Positions 1-11,379 of a DNA stretch of 64,000 nt are shown here, in pieces. Origin of the DNA: Isoetes taiwanensis (Eukaryota; Streptophyta; Lycopodiopsida; Isoetales; Isoetaceae); the NCBI GenBank assembly GCA_021234155.1, contig JAJEKV010000028.1:558001-622000 (forward strand), read 5' to 3'. The position numbers were made by a program, and so were the translations under genes. The notes beneath the pieces were generated by a model. That model was not told the DNA's origin. It saw nothing but the letters and a program-made list of their open reading frames with translations, and made no database searches. Numbering within the stretch: position 1 is the first letter of the stretch; each line of letters begins with the position of its first letter.

Positions 1-1453
<1,453 letters not shown>

Positions 1454-2005
1454 GGAATCCTGTCAGATTAACGATGAAACATTTTTTAAAAATTTAACTC
1501 CTATATCAATACAACTAGTGACGATGGCTTCACCGCCGTTTAAAACTCTATAAAAACAACAAGTATTCGTTTCAAGCTTGATTTGTTAATCATGCATAGA
1601 TGTTTATAAAACTCTAAATACAAGTATTCGTTTCAATCTCGATTTGCTAGTCGTATAAAGATGTTTAAAATACAAGTATTAATGGCAAGGGTTCGTTCTT
1701 TAGGTACAATTATTAGAATACTTGGGTTCTAAGCTATGTGCTTAGTGGATTAAACACAATCCAAAACGAAAACTAGGTACATTTCTTGCATTGTTTACAA
1801 CCACTGACTTGCAACTTTATTTCAAGATTGAAACATGCAGTCAGTTTCGTATCATTGAAGCATGTGATGAAAGTGGCATGTGCCCAGAGATCAAATCATT
1901 AGAAAAGCTTGAATGAGGGATGGTCCCATTTTCTCCAGTTCATTTATCATATACTACTTTCAAATAATTAATTTGCAAAAGCTGGGCTTGGTATGCTATT
2001 GTTAA
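1454..2005. other. AT-rich spacer with a degenerate tandem duplication
   Basis: No gene seen. A roughly 60-bp unit beginning CAAGTATTCGTTTCAA is present twice in tandem (about 1560-1620 and 1621-1673), diverged by substitutions and small indels. The rest is unremarkable AT-rich DNA up to the microsatellite tail of the LINE that starts at about 2006. Confidence 0.5.
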
Positions 2006-3502
2006 AGAATAGAATAGAATAGAATAGAATAGAATAGAATAGAATAGAATAGAATAGAATAGTTTTTTTAACGTCCACGGAGACCAATAGGTCATGGGAC
2101 CCATACAATGGACTAGTACAATCATTACTACTAGGATTAAAAAACCCCTGCCTCGAAAGATTTTCAAGGGAAAAACCTTTGCAGTAATGATGATACTAGA
2201 CAAGCAGAGATAATGACTACTGAGGGCTCAGTAATTGCAGACGTTTATCTAGAACCTCAAGTATGTATAATGCCAAGTCATGCACAGATGGTGCTCTGAG
2301 AAGTTGTGGAAGCGTGGAATGGAATGCTAAGGTCAAAAAATGATTCCGGACTATCTCAAAAGCAGGGCAACTCAGAAGACTATGGCTTTCATCTTCAATA
2401 ACCTGTAACTGGCAACAGGCACATAGCCTCGCTTCTTGCGGCAATTGCGGCCGCTCCCATCTACCTGTCTCAATCCGTAGCCTGTGGGACCCCGTGCGAA
2501 TTGATGCAATAGCTACAAGCTTGTTCCTGGACAATGAAGCAAGCAAATAAGCTTGGGGCCCTGGTGCCAAGGTGGGATTTATGTGTGCATGATAATGACC
2601 AGTTTTCACTTGGACCAAAGTAACTGCGTCCCATATCTTTTGAGAAAAACGACCATTGAGATATTGTTGCAAAGCTCGGGATCGAATCGGCAAGCAAGCA
2701 TCAAGGTTTGCTGTTGTTTGCCTGCCCAACGGGCAAACCATGTAGTGCAATGCTCTTTCCAACATCGTTTCAAACGCTGAGGAGATTCAGCCATGGCAAG
2801 TGCAAGAACAGGATACCTAACATCATCCATGTGGTGCACCTTGCAGATATAGTGAAGATGGCGCTTCATGGCAGATTGTTGTAGAGGCCAAAAACCTGTC
2901 TCTTGTAAAAGAATAGCATAGGGCACCGTTGTTTTAACTCCGAGGCTATAAGTGAGAAAGGACTTTTGCACCCGCTCCAAGCTCTCCCAAGCACTAGCAC
3001 TAATGGCAGGCCCCCACACTTCAGAACCATACAGTAAAACAGGCTCTACCAAAGCCCGAAACAAGTGGGCTTTCCGTGGCCAATCATGAATTTCTGCGCG
3101 AAAACAATTGTTTTGCATTGCATAAAGTGCTCTCCATCCAAAGTGACCACCGGCTTGGTAATCTGATGTTCCCAAAGTGTGTTCTTACAGAATTCTACAC
3201 CAAGATACTTGTAGCTATCTACAACTTCAACTTCGCGGCTATCATAGTGCATAGGGGGAACATTGTGACGAGAAGATTGAACTACCAAAAGCTTGGTCTT
3301 TTGGAGATTAACACGCAAACCTGTGTTCTCACAAAAACTGTGCAGAGCATGTAAATGTTGCTGCATACTAGCAGCTGTATGTGCCAGAAGTGAAACATCA
3401 TCAGCATACATAAGTTGCCTAATGATATAGTGTGCCAAATGTGGACCTCCGCCGCCATGATTATCAAGCCATTCTTCCAATTGATCAATGTACAAGCCAA
3501 AG
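2006..3502 (-). mobile_element. LINE family A, 3' portion (RT C-terminal part, zinc-binding C-terminus, 3' UTR, AGAAT tail)
   Basis: Non-LTR retrotransposon read on the - strand. From 3495 down: RT palm with the active-site motif MYADDVSLLA, then thumb/connection sequence (YKYLGVEF, LYGSEVWGP), then a C-terminal cysteine-histidine motif (CACCQ...ESHSLLSC) ending near 2217. The reading frame switches at least twice (about 3175 and 2765), so it is a pseudogene. The 3' UTR (2066-2216) contains a conserved hairpin, followed by a pentanucleotide (AGAAT)n tail at 2006-2062. Close relatives lie at 24.2-24.9 kb, 22.4 kb, 19.9 kb, 23.5 kb and 42.2 kb. The 5' continuation of this same copy is at 7689-8090: the RT is interrupted exactly after the SPTLF codons by the LTR element at 3503-7688. 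Confidence 0.9.
3498..3502. repeat. Target site duplication CAAAG (left)
   Basis: CAAAG immediately precedes the TG of the left LTR and recurs immediately after the CA of the right LTR (7689-7693). Removing the element and one copy restores an uninterrupted LINE RT frame (SPTLF followed by GLYIDQ), which independently confirms the boundaries. Confidence 0.95.
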
Positions 3503-3949
3503 TGTTGTTATTTGGGGTTCTTGGCATCACCTTGCAGCAGCAGTCCATGACTGCCGGATGCCACAAGGCTGCCACAAATGCTCATGGATCAACAAAAGAA
3601 GATGGGAAGAAACTCCAAGAACAAGAACAAAAGAAAGAATGAACAAAACAGAATCATATTGATGCTCCAAAAGGAGGTGCTCCAAAACGTGAGCAAAAAC
3701 CTAAACAATGAGAGGAAATGCTCTCTCTAAATAGTAGAGCAAAACCCTAACCCTAAATGATATCTCACCCTCCACAGATCTAGGCTAAATCTGGGCCATA
3801 GATTGTGGGGTCCAATATGACAAATACATGTGGCCTATGCCACCTACCACATATGTGGGCTAAATCTAGGCCCTAGATCAAGTGGTCCAATGTGATAAAT
3901 ACATGTGGCCTATGCCACTCATACATATGTTTAGCCCAAAGGGCTAACA
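3503..3949 (-). repeat. LTR of the LARD-like element (3' LTR in element orientation)
   Basis: 447 bp, identical by eye to 7242-7688. The end at 3931-3949 is part of a palindrome around AGCCCAAAGGGCT, so the LTR terminus can fold. Inside, a block with CATGTGGCCTATGCCAC occurs twice (about 3826-3845 and 3901-3920), giving the LTR an internal direct duplication of roughly 75 bp. The CCCTAACCCTAA stretch near 3740-3760 is too short to be telomeric. Confidence 0.95.
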
Positions 3950-3960
3950 CTCCCCCCCAC
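3950..3960 (-). promoter_or_regulatory. Polypurine tract of the LARD-like element
   Basis: On the - strand this reads GTGGGGGGGAG directly abutting the TG of the LTR at 3949. That is the expected place and composition for the second-strand primer and fixes the element orientation as minus. Confidence 0.8.
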
Positions 3961-4279
3961 CACACCAAACTATGTAGAACCTTTATAACATCAGGTTAAA
4001 CATTTACAACAGTGGCCAAAGTGAGGGGAGATAATGAGAATGTCGCCGAAAATTCTTGAAAAATGCAAATGTCGATGAAGTACAGAAATCATGAGAGGTT
4101 GAGAAGGCTGTCACCACTTCTCTTGAGCTTGCCACAAGCTCCTTTAAATCCATAGAAGTCGAATCTAATGTTGAGAAGGCTGTCACCACTTCTCATAGAG
4201 CTTGCCACTTAGCTCCGAATACATGCGCCAATCAAAGTGTCTTGTAATGAGTTGAACAAAAATTTGGAAAGAAAAATTG

Positions 4280-5100
4280 TTGAAGGGGCGAAAGGTCCTA
4301 AGTCATCTTCACGCCAGAGTTGAACTTGAAAAGTTGAAACAAGGAGTTGAAACATAAGTGATTGAAGGGACGGAAGGCAAGTCAGCTTCACGCCATTTGT
4401 TGACTTGAAAGAGTTTGAGCAAATAGTTGAACTTGAAGGAGTTGAAATTGAAGGGGCGGAAGGCTATAAGTCATCTTCACGCCATTGGTGGAACTTGAAA
4501 GAGGCTCGACCGCCATGTATTATGGACGGATGAGGTTGATCAAAATATTGAACTTGAAAAAGTTGACACCAAAGAGAAATTGCTGAAATTGGCCTGCACA
4601 TGCCATGTGGCCATGTGAGGTTGATGCACGAAGGGGCGGAAGGCAGAATTCATCTTCACGCCATTGCAGGAACTTGAAATTTGTTGGTACAAAGGTGCAA
4701 AGCAGATCTAAGAATCGGGCAAAAGATGAGGCGTCCCCCAAAATGTGCCAAAAATATGCTCCAGATGCTGCTTGTGTCAAAAGTGGATCGAAAGTTGTGC
4801 TTGAAGTCACGCCGTGAGGGGCCGTGACAGTTGTGATGAACTCACGCCGTTGGGTCGTGATGTTGTTGTATTGATGGGTATGGAATCATGGGTTGATGAA
4901 ATTGTACCTCAAAGGCAGGATGCCGCAAAAATTGGACAAAGAGGCAAAAAGTCACCATTGAAAAATCACGCCAAGTGGCCGTGATCAATTTGTGCATGCA
5001 TAGCTCAAGAATGGCCTTAACATGCCGTTGGGCCATGTAAGGTTGATGTTGGAAGAGGGCGGAAGGCAAAATGCATCTTCACGCCATTTGCCATATACGT
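4280..5100. repeat. Interspersed repeats inside the LARD (GGGGCGGAAGGC...CATCTTCACGCC)
   Basis: A motif of about 35 bp, approximately GAAGGGGCGGAAGGC followed by CATCTTCACGCCAT, recurs near 4281-4315, 4363-4398, 4449-4486, 4629-4664 and 5051-5088 with substitutions. It is not a simple tandem array; the units are separated by GTTGAACTTGAA-type sequence. These repeats create spurious open frames and should not be read as coding. Confidence 0.75.
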
Positions 5101-5590
5101 AATAAAAGACGTGATAGATGGTAGAGAAAAGAACCTTCTTCAATATAAGATGAGGTGGAATATACCAAAAATGTTGTCCATTATAAATGGCCTTAGATGC
5201 GAAATTTTCTCCGAGAAAAAATGCCACGCCAAAAAGGCCGTGGTGAATACTATGGATGCCATCCTGTGCCACGCGTCCCACGCAGTGAAGTGGTGCCACG
5301 CCCGTGATGGGCCGTGGGCTCTGGTCTTGACCCACGCGGCCGTGGTCTTGACCCACGCCGTGGGGGCCGTGGACATGCCGTGGGAGGCCGTGGAGGAAGG
5401 GTGCCACGCCGTGGGGGCCGTGGACACGCCGTGGGCGAAGTTCTGCAACAGGGATGTGAATAGAGTGACGATAGAGACATGAAGAGAGAATTTGTGCCAC
5501 GCCGTGATGGCCGTGAGGTAGCAGTTGTTGGATTTGCCATGAAGGCCACCATATTTTGAGAAAATGCCTTCCACGCCGTGGAAGCAATGG
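4805..5590. repeat. Array of short dyads CACGCC...GGCCGTG inside the LARD
   Basis: About ten short inverted pairs of the form CACGCC, 2-8 nt, GGCCGTG occur between 4807 and 5580, for example at 4808-4828, 4964-4984, 5224-5242, and several in 5315-5425. Each can form a small GC-rich hairpin. They dominate the GC-rich centre of the element; no coding signal accompanies them. Confidence 0.7.
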
Positions 5591-7222
5591 GTCAAATATG
5601 CCTTGCGTGATTTGATACTGGGCAAGGCTTGATGGTGCAGCTATGGCCGCAAGCAAAAGCTTATGGCCTGAATGTTCTTGACGGCAATGATCGAGCAGCC
5701 TTGTTTCTTTGACGATTTGATATGGAACTGAAAACATAGACTCGCCTGGTGTTGTTAATGGAATTTGGGCAGGGCAGAACGATTTGCCCCTATGTCTATC
5801 ATGTCGCGAGTGGAACTGAAAATATGAATGTGGTCCGCTGGTCTGGAAAGCATAGCTGAAAAATCTCCTTGTGTTGAGCGGAACCGAGGACCTTGAGCTC
5901 AAAAATTGTCTCTACAATTTCAAAGCGCGTGTGGCCATGATTGCTGGGCTTCTTGTGCCTGAATGGTTCGAAAATGCCAGAAAGGATCTTGGAGCTGAAG
6001 AATTTATCCGTCCCAGAATCGCGTAATTCGTGGTTTGCTCTGCGGATGGAGTTCAGAACAGAGCTAAAAAATTCCTCTGGTGCTTTTGCAGGTAGAAGGG
6101 ATGGTGAAATTGATTCGATTCGCCTGGAATATGGCTGAGACCTTGTATTTGAGCCCAGAAATTCTGAAAGAGCCGTTGGGCCTCCTTTGTTTTTGTGGCT
6201 CGGTTGCTTGCTGTGGCTAAGGAAAAAATCTCAAACATCCTTGAAACTGCCCATTACCAGATCAGAAACGTTTGAAGCTGCCTAGTAGCAGATCAGTGTA
6301 TGGGCCGACAGTGCAAGAACGCCATGGTGTCGGTTTGAACCAAAGGGTTAATTAATGCCCTTGTTTTTACAGAGATAACGCCAAGGCTGTGGAGCGAAAT
6401 CAGGTTGTAACAATAGACCCCTGCACCGGAGGGAAGGAAAAGACCTCAACGAAGAAAACTGATTGGCAGGTGGACGGAGCAGAAGATATGAACAGAGGAA
6501 AGAAATATCCTGAAGAAGCTTGGTGAAATATCGGTCCAGAATAACAGAGCGTAAGGAAGCTTTTTCTAAAGAACTTTGATGTTGCACAAAAAATTTGTAA
6601 GCCTTGTGCAGATCTGCTGACCCTGAAGGCGGTTGTGATGCATCCTGTATGGAAAGAAAATTGGAGCTGTATGTGTAAATGTTTCCGGAGTAGCAGATAA
6701 GCATACTGAGAATGACATGTCCGTTGTATTTGCTTGGCAGATAGATGGAGGCTAGCCGAACTACTGACCTTCTGTAAATAATCTGAACAATAATCTTCTA
6801 AGAATTTCAGATGCAGAAGATGTGAGCGTCCTTGCTGATTGGCTGGAAATGTGCAGACCAGGAGACCCGTAGGGCATCTCCACCTCAAAATACAGGCTTG
6901 GAGGCTTAAGGGTTGCTCAAGAACAGAGCTTTATTTCCATAAAGAAAACTGTATTGTGCCAAAACGATTGTGCCGGAGGGAGAATATAAGTCGATGAAGA
7001 ATAAATGCCTTGCAAATGATGCAGGTTTGCCGAAGCAGCATTGGCACCAGAAAAAATGTAACGCTACTTTATTCTGGCCAAAAACCAGGTTTGCCCCTTT
7101 CGGAACACCAGGCAATTACAGAGATGAGAACCCAAATGTCGATGTAAAATCAAATTTTTGTTGAAAAAAACTTTTGGAGATACTTGAAATAAAAACAAAG
7201 AGGATGATCATGAGCCCAAGAT

Positions 7223-7240
7223 ACCCCGGCAACGGTGCCA
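7223..7240 (-). promoter_or_regulatory. Primer binding site, tRNA-Asp type
   Basis: The + strand reads ACCCCGGCAACGGTGCCA, ending one base before the LTR. This matches the 3' end of plant tRNA-Asp (CCCCGGCAACGGCGCCA as I recall it) with one mismatch, so the - strand element RNA would be primed by tRNA-Asp. The more usual plant primer is initiator tRNA-Met, which does not match here. Confidence 0.8.
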
Positions 7241-7241
7241 G

Positions 7242-7688
7242 TGTTGTTATTTGGGGTTCTTGGCATCACCTTGCAGCAGCAGTCCATGACTGCCGGATGC
7301 CACAAGGCTGCCACAAATGCTCATGGATCAACAAAAGAAGATGGGAAGAAACTCCAAGAACAAGAACAAAAGAAAGAATGAACAAAACAGAATCATATTG
7401 ATGCTCCAAAAGGAGGTGCTCCAAAACGTGAGCAAAAACCTAAACAATGAGAGGAAATGCTCTCTCTAAATAGTAGAGCAAAACCCTAACCCTAAATGAT
7501 ATCTCACCCTCCACAGATCTAGGCTAAATCTGGGCCATAGATTGTGGGGTCCAATATGACAAATACATGTGGCCTATGCCACCTACCACATATGTGGGCT
7601 AAATCTAGGCCCTAGATCAAGTGGTCCAATGTGATAAATACATGTGGCCTATGCCACTCATACATATGTTTAGCCCAAAGGGCTAACA
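7242..7688 (-). repeat. LTR of the LARD-like element (5' LTR in element orientation)
   Basis: 447 bp, identical by eye to 3503-3949. As the transcriptional 5' LTR on the - strand it should hold the promoter; TACTATTTAGAGAG near 7475-7490 (- strand) is only a weak TATA candidate. It is followed by the second TSD CAAAG at 7689-7693. Confidence 0.95.
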
Positions 7689-8090
7689 CAAAGAGTGTAG
7701 GAGATAAAGGGCAACCCTGACGAACTCCAATATTGCTAGTGATTTGAGTACCTGATGCTGGAAATTTAGCAAAAACCCTTTCATAGAGCCGATAAACTGC
7801 ATTTTGAAGATCTTGTGGAACCCCAAGTGCCTGCAAGCGCTGCCAAAGAAGCTCGCGTGGTACTGTATCAAAAGCAGAAGTAAAATCCACAAAGCATATA
7901 TAGAGGTCTTGTTTCAGACTTCGACTATGTTCAATAAGCATGCGCAATGTGAAAATATGGTCTATTGTAGAATGGCATGGACGAAAGCCTGCCTGTCCTA
8001 CAGCACGTACACCAATATGTTCTGCCCATGATGTCAACTGCTTAGCAACTATACTTAAAGCTACATAACATAGAAGTCCATGTGCAAACA
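7689..8090 (-). pseudogene. LINE family A, RT N-terminal part (continuation of the copy at 2006-3502)
   Basis: Frame on the - strand runs through RT fingers/palm motifs: QAGFRPCHSTIDHIFTLR, then CFVDFTSAFDTVPRELLW (motif A with the first catalytic Asp), then GVRQGCPLSPTLF (motif B). It stops at the LTR element; the following residues GLYIDQLEEW are found at 3495. The upstream limit near 8090 is a 5' truncation, typical for LINEs, with no endonuclease domain retained. Confidence 0.9.
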
Positions 8091-9337
8091 ATCAAATATG
8101 ACACAACAAACACTAGAACTTTGCAATATCTTTTTGAAAGGACCTTCCAAATTGTTTAGCAAGTCGTGAAGATAAGCACGTGGCTATAAATTTCAAAGCC
8201 CTCCAGAAAGTCGAACTGGAAATTCTCGAATGTGATGTTATGACTAGGTTTAAGGTCATACCGCATAAAGCTTATGCCAAAGTTACACAAATCCCTCTTT
8301 TCAGGAGTGAGTCAGCGAAGAGAAATGTTCGCGGCGGCCTTGGCCGCCGCGATAAATTTTTTGTAGATATAACTATAATTAATGTTGTCTCTCTCTAGTG
8401 TCTAAACCTTGACTCGTCTCATTTTCCAGAGAAAGGATCTCTTTTTCGTCCAACCAACTAAGGACTGCCATGCAGCACCCTTCTAGACCATGGCTTTAGC
8501 TTTAATCCTATCACCTTTCACTACTTCTCCTCGATGGTAGTGTTTCTTTAAGGGATCACTTCCCCCAGCTCAGGTTGCATACTCTATAACACATAATGAG
8601 TGTTTGTGCTAGAACCTCCACAACAATGTCAACACTTTACTTTAAATTATCTAGAGTACAAACATTAGTACTATTGTGTGCCAAACTTCATTGCCTATGT
8701 GGCTATGATTAATTATTTGCGCTTGGTCTATTCAAAGTGTTTCTCCAAATTATCTATATTTGAAATGTTGTTTACAACAACTTTCAAGCATCTCTTGTCT
8801 CCCACTTGTCGTGTGGATACATTACTTGCCTTCCTAATGTATCATTAGTTGAAGGTCAACTTTCCTTCATAGTCTAGCTTCACCAAAGCTCCAACATACC
8901 TTGCAGCCTTTAGATGGTTGCGCCTGGTCCTACCAATTGTCGTCTTCTCTTGACCTTATGTGGAAACTACGTTCCACACTATTGTCCAGTCTGTTATAAG
9001 GCATCTCGATGCTCCCAGCAGACATCAGATGTGTCCATTTCCTTAATTTATATCATGCATAATCGTCATGCAATTGACCGACGTCATTAAGCGTATCCAC
9101 GTGGCTACGTAGTCTTCTTAGTCGTCTATACTCTTGCATCTTTCTCCTTACGAAACACAATGTGTGTGTAATTTTATAATCCATAGTTTATAGATCAACA
9201 TCCTCATACAACATTATTCTCTACCGTTCCGCGAATCATGCCTCGATTCAAGCAGCAATAGCTATAAAGTGTCGGGTCAACATTCTATACCTCCACCACC
9301 ATTGTCAAAACCTACACTTCTGAACTGATCTCCCTTT
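8091..9337. other. Spacer, no gene seen; one perfect GC-rich hairpin
   Basis: No credible coding region. The only structure is a perfect inverted repeat at 8330-8351: CGCGGCGGCC, TT, GGCCGCCGCG, in AT-rich surroundings. It is followed by AT-rich sequence, not by the CTRR that would mark a Helitron end. Confidence 0.5.
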
Positions 9338-9432
9338 TGATATGATATGATATGATATGAATTATCAAGCCAATTAGGCCCTCAGGCCTCTATGGCAAAC
9401 CATTACAAAAGTTTGAGTAAAATCTAAGCGCA

Positions 9433-9990
9433 CTAATCCAAGGCGCTATTTATATCAAAGTTAAGCATTAAATTATACATATCAATTATGTCTGCTCTCT
9501 CCTTCCAAACATCTCGAATGTATGTGCTTAAAATATGTGGTGATACTGCAAAAAGATCTCTTAAAGTGTGTACCTCTATACCATGTTTTTCCCTTATATG
9601 TTCATAGGAGGAACATTCCATAAATGTATGATGTTCTGATTCTGGCACCGGTTCAAAGCATCCAACACAATACCTTTCGTGCAAAGGCGTTCCATACCAC
9701 CTACCTGTCTCAATGTGCAAATGGTGAGAAGAAAGCCTCAATTGAGAGATATACATCCGGTTCCTGCGGCTAATATGTGACATCAAATAATTCTGTTCCT
9801 TGTAATCCTGCAGAGAATTAATCTCAGCTAGGTAGAATTGTTTCTTTGTATTACCTGTATCCCCAATCTCCCATAGCTTGCTCAGTGCTCTTTCTGTCAC
9901 AAAAGCTCTTATCTCTGGATATTTTCCCGAATCTGGCCAGGTATTCAAGCCAAGCCATTTTTCTGCCCATTTCAAGGCATCGGCATACCA
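9433..9990 (-). pseudogene. LINE family B C-terminal region with Cys/His motif
   Basis: About 180 aa on the - strand. Contains HLHIETGRWYGTPLHERYCV then CVGCFEPVPESEHHTFMEC: a C-x2-C...H...C pattern at the same position as CACCQ...ESHSLLSC in family A. This is the usual location of the nucleic-acid-binding zinc motif downstream of LINE RT domains. The GRW tripeptide just before the cysteines is shared by both LINE families in this window. Confidence 0.8.
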
Positions 9991-10088
9991 GCCTTTATTT
10001 TTAGATTCTTTGCAATGCCATATAGGGGAGCCTATCCTGCTCCATTGCCAAAACTCTGTTTATATAAGTGATCGTTCTAATCAAAGCT

Positions 10089-11230
10089 TCAACTTCTAGA
10101 GGTAATAGACTGTCTCGACAAGCAAACATGCAATATGGAGTCGAGGCTTAACTCCAAGTTCAAGAAGCAAAAATCTTTTCGAACACGTTCTATTTTATTC
10201 CAACCTCTGAGAGAAAGCCCAGGGCCCCAAATTGGGCAACCATAAAGAACAACAGGCCTTACCTGAATTCCAAAAAGCAATCTCCGGATTTGCCAATGCT
10301 CAAAATTGTTTGAGTTGCATGTATGAATCAGACCATAGAGAGCTCTCATCCCTCCAGATGCACGCTTAAGAGCGGCTGTGAGCCATCTGTAATTACTGGT
10401 CATGTCAATTCCTAGATATTTATAAACATGTACCTTTTCAAGCGCCATCCCTCCAACCTCAAAGATTGTATCATCTTTACCCCCAATGACCATTATTTTT
10501 GATTTTTTCAAATTGATTTGCATTTTTTTCTGCTCACAAAAAGCGCTTAGTACATTCAAGTGATGCTGCAGCCCACTTCCAGTTTTTGAGATTAGCACAA
10601 TATCATCGCCAAACAAAAGTAATTGTATTGAATACTTACCAAGTTTGGCTCCAACACCCCCAAGTCTAGCCATCCACCCTTCTAGCTCATCAATATAAAG
10701 ACCAAAAAGCGTCGGTGAACAAGGGCATCCTTGTTTTACACCTATTGTATTCTCTATTTGGTCTGGACCATTGTAAGGAAAAGAGAGCTCAATCATAACA
10801 CGCTTGTATAAACAAAGTACCGCATATTGGAGCTCTTTTGGAACCACGCAACTCATTTAATCATATACTAGATGCGTAAGGCGTCTAACCCGATCGAAAA
10901 GCTTTTGTTAAATCAATGAAAGCAATAAATCTTTTATTACGGACCTTTCGCTCCCTCCGCTACAACTCTCGGCGTCACTAAATGGTCCAGTTGTAGAGTA
11001 ATCATGTCCGAAACACGCTTGCCCATATGCTCGACTTTCACTTTCCTCGCCCAAATTTGTTAGTTTGCTTTCTACCATGGATGCATAGAGTTTCGCAAAA
11101 ACATTGCTAATCAATATTGTGCGGTAATTGTGTACATCATCTTTTTTTTGCTTTGTGAATAGGGATCACTCTATTCAAACACCCATTTATCGGAAAACCT
11201 TTTTGCAACACTTCATTACATAAATCCGCG
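10089..11230 (-). pseudogene. LINE family B reverse transcriptase (frameshifted)
   Basis: RT motifs in order on the - strand: NYRTILISNVFAKLYASM near 11120-11065, FIAFIDLTKAFDRVRRL (motif A) near 10930-10880, GVKQGCPCSPTLFGLYIDELE (motif B) near 10740-10680, LLLFGDDIVLI (motif C) near 10610, and YKYLGIDMTSNYRW near 10420-10380. The catalytic motif is FGDD where LINEs normally have F/YADD. The frame changes around 10860-10960 and 11114, so no full-length protein can be made. Confidence 0.85.
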
Positions 11231-11379
11231 GGGAGACTACAAAAAAAAAATCCCTCCCCATTTCAGTAGCTCCACAGATAAGCCATCTGAATCACATGCT
11301 TTGCCATTCGACATGTGTTGCAATGCAGATTTGACATCATCAACAGAAAATAATGACATCAACTCACCAGAGGAGACCA

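Larger units (their letters stand above)
3503..7688 (-). mobile_element. Complete non-autonomous LTR retrotransposon (LARD-like), very recent insertion
   Basis: 4186 bp, bounded by two 447-bp LTRs (3503-3949 and 7242-7688) that are identical by eye, begin TG and end CA, with a 5-bp TSD CAAAG. Orientation is - strand. The sequence next to the right LTR (7223-7240) is complementary to a tRNA 3' end, and a purine tract adjoins the left LTR on the - strand (3950-3959). The 3292-bp interior has no gag, protease, RT, RNase H or integrase; its longer open frames are repeat-driven and match nothing I recognise. This is the structure of a large retrotransposon derivative mobilised in trans. It sits inside the RT of a family A LINE, so it is younger than that LINE. 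Identical LTRs mean it inserted too recently for visible divergence. Confidence 0.95.

Noticed and set aside
3740-3765. CCCTAACCCTAA, telomere-like repeat (also at 7480-7500)
   Set aside because: Only two units, inside both copies of the LARD LTR; it is part of the LTR sequence, not interstitial telomere.
4985-5902. 305-codon open frame on the - strand inside the LARD
   Set aside because: Crosses the GGCGTG/CACGGC repeats, is matched by open frames in several other phases there, and shows no gag/pol or other domain. Repeat-driven artefact.
7223-7240. tRNA-like matches next to LTRs (also 30720-30737) as tRNA genes
   Set aside because: Only 18 nt of tRNA 3'-end complement, directly beside LTRs; these are primer binding sites.
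8330-8351. Hairpin as a Helitron 3' end
   Set aside because: No CTRR within about 15 nt on either side.
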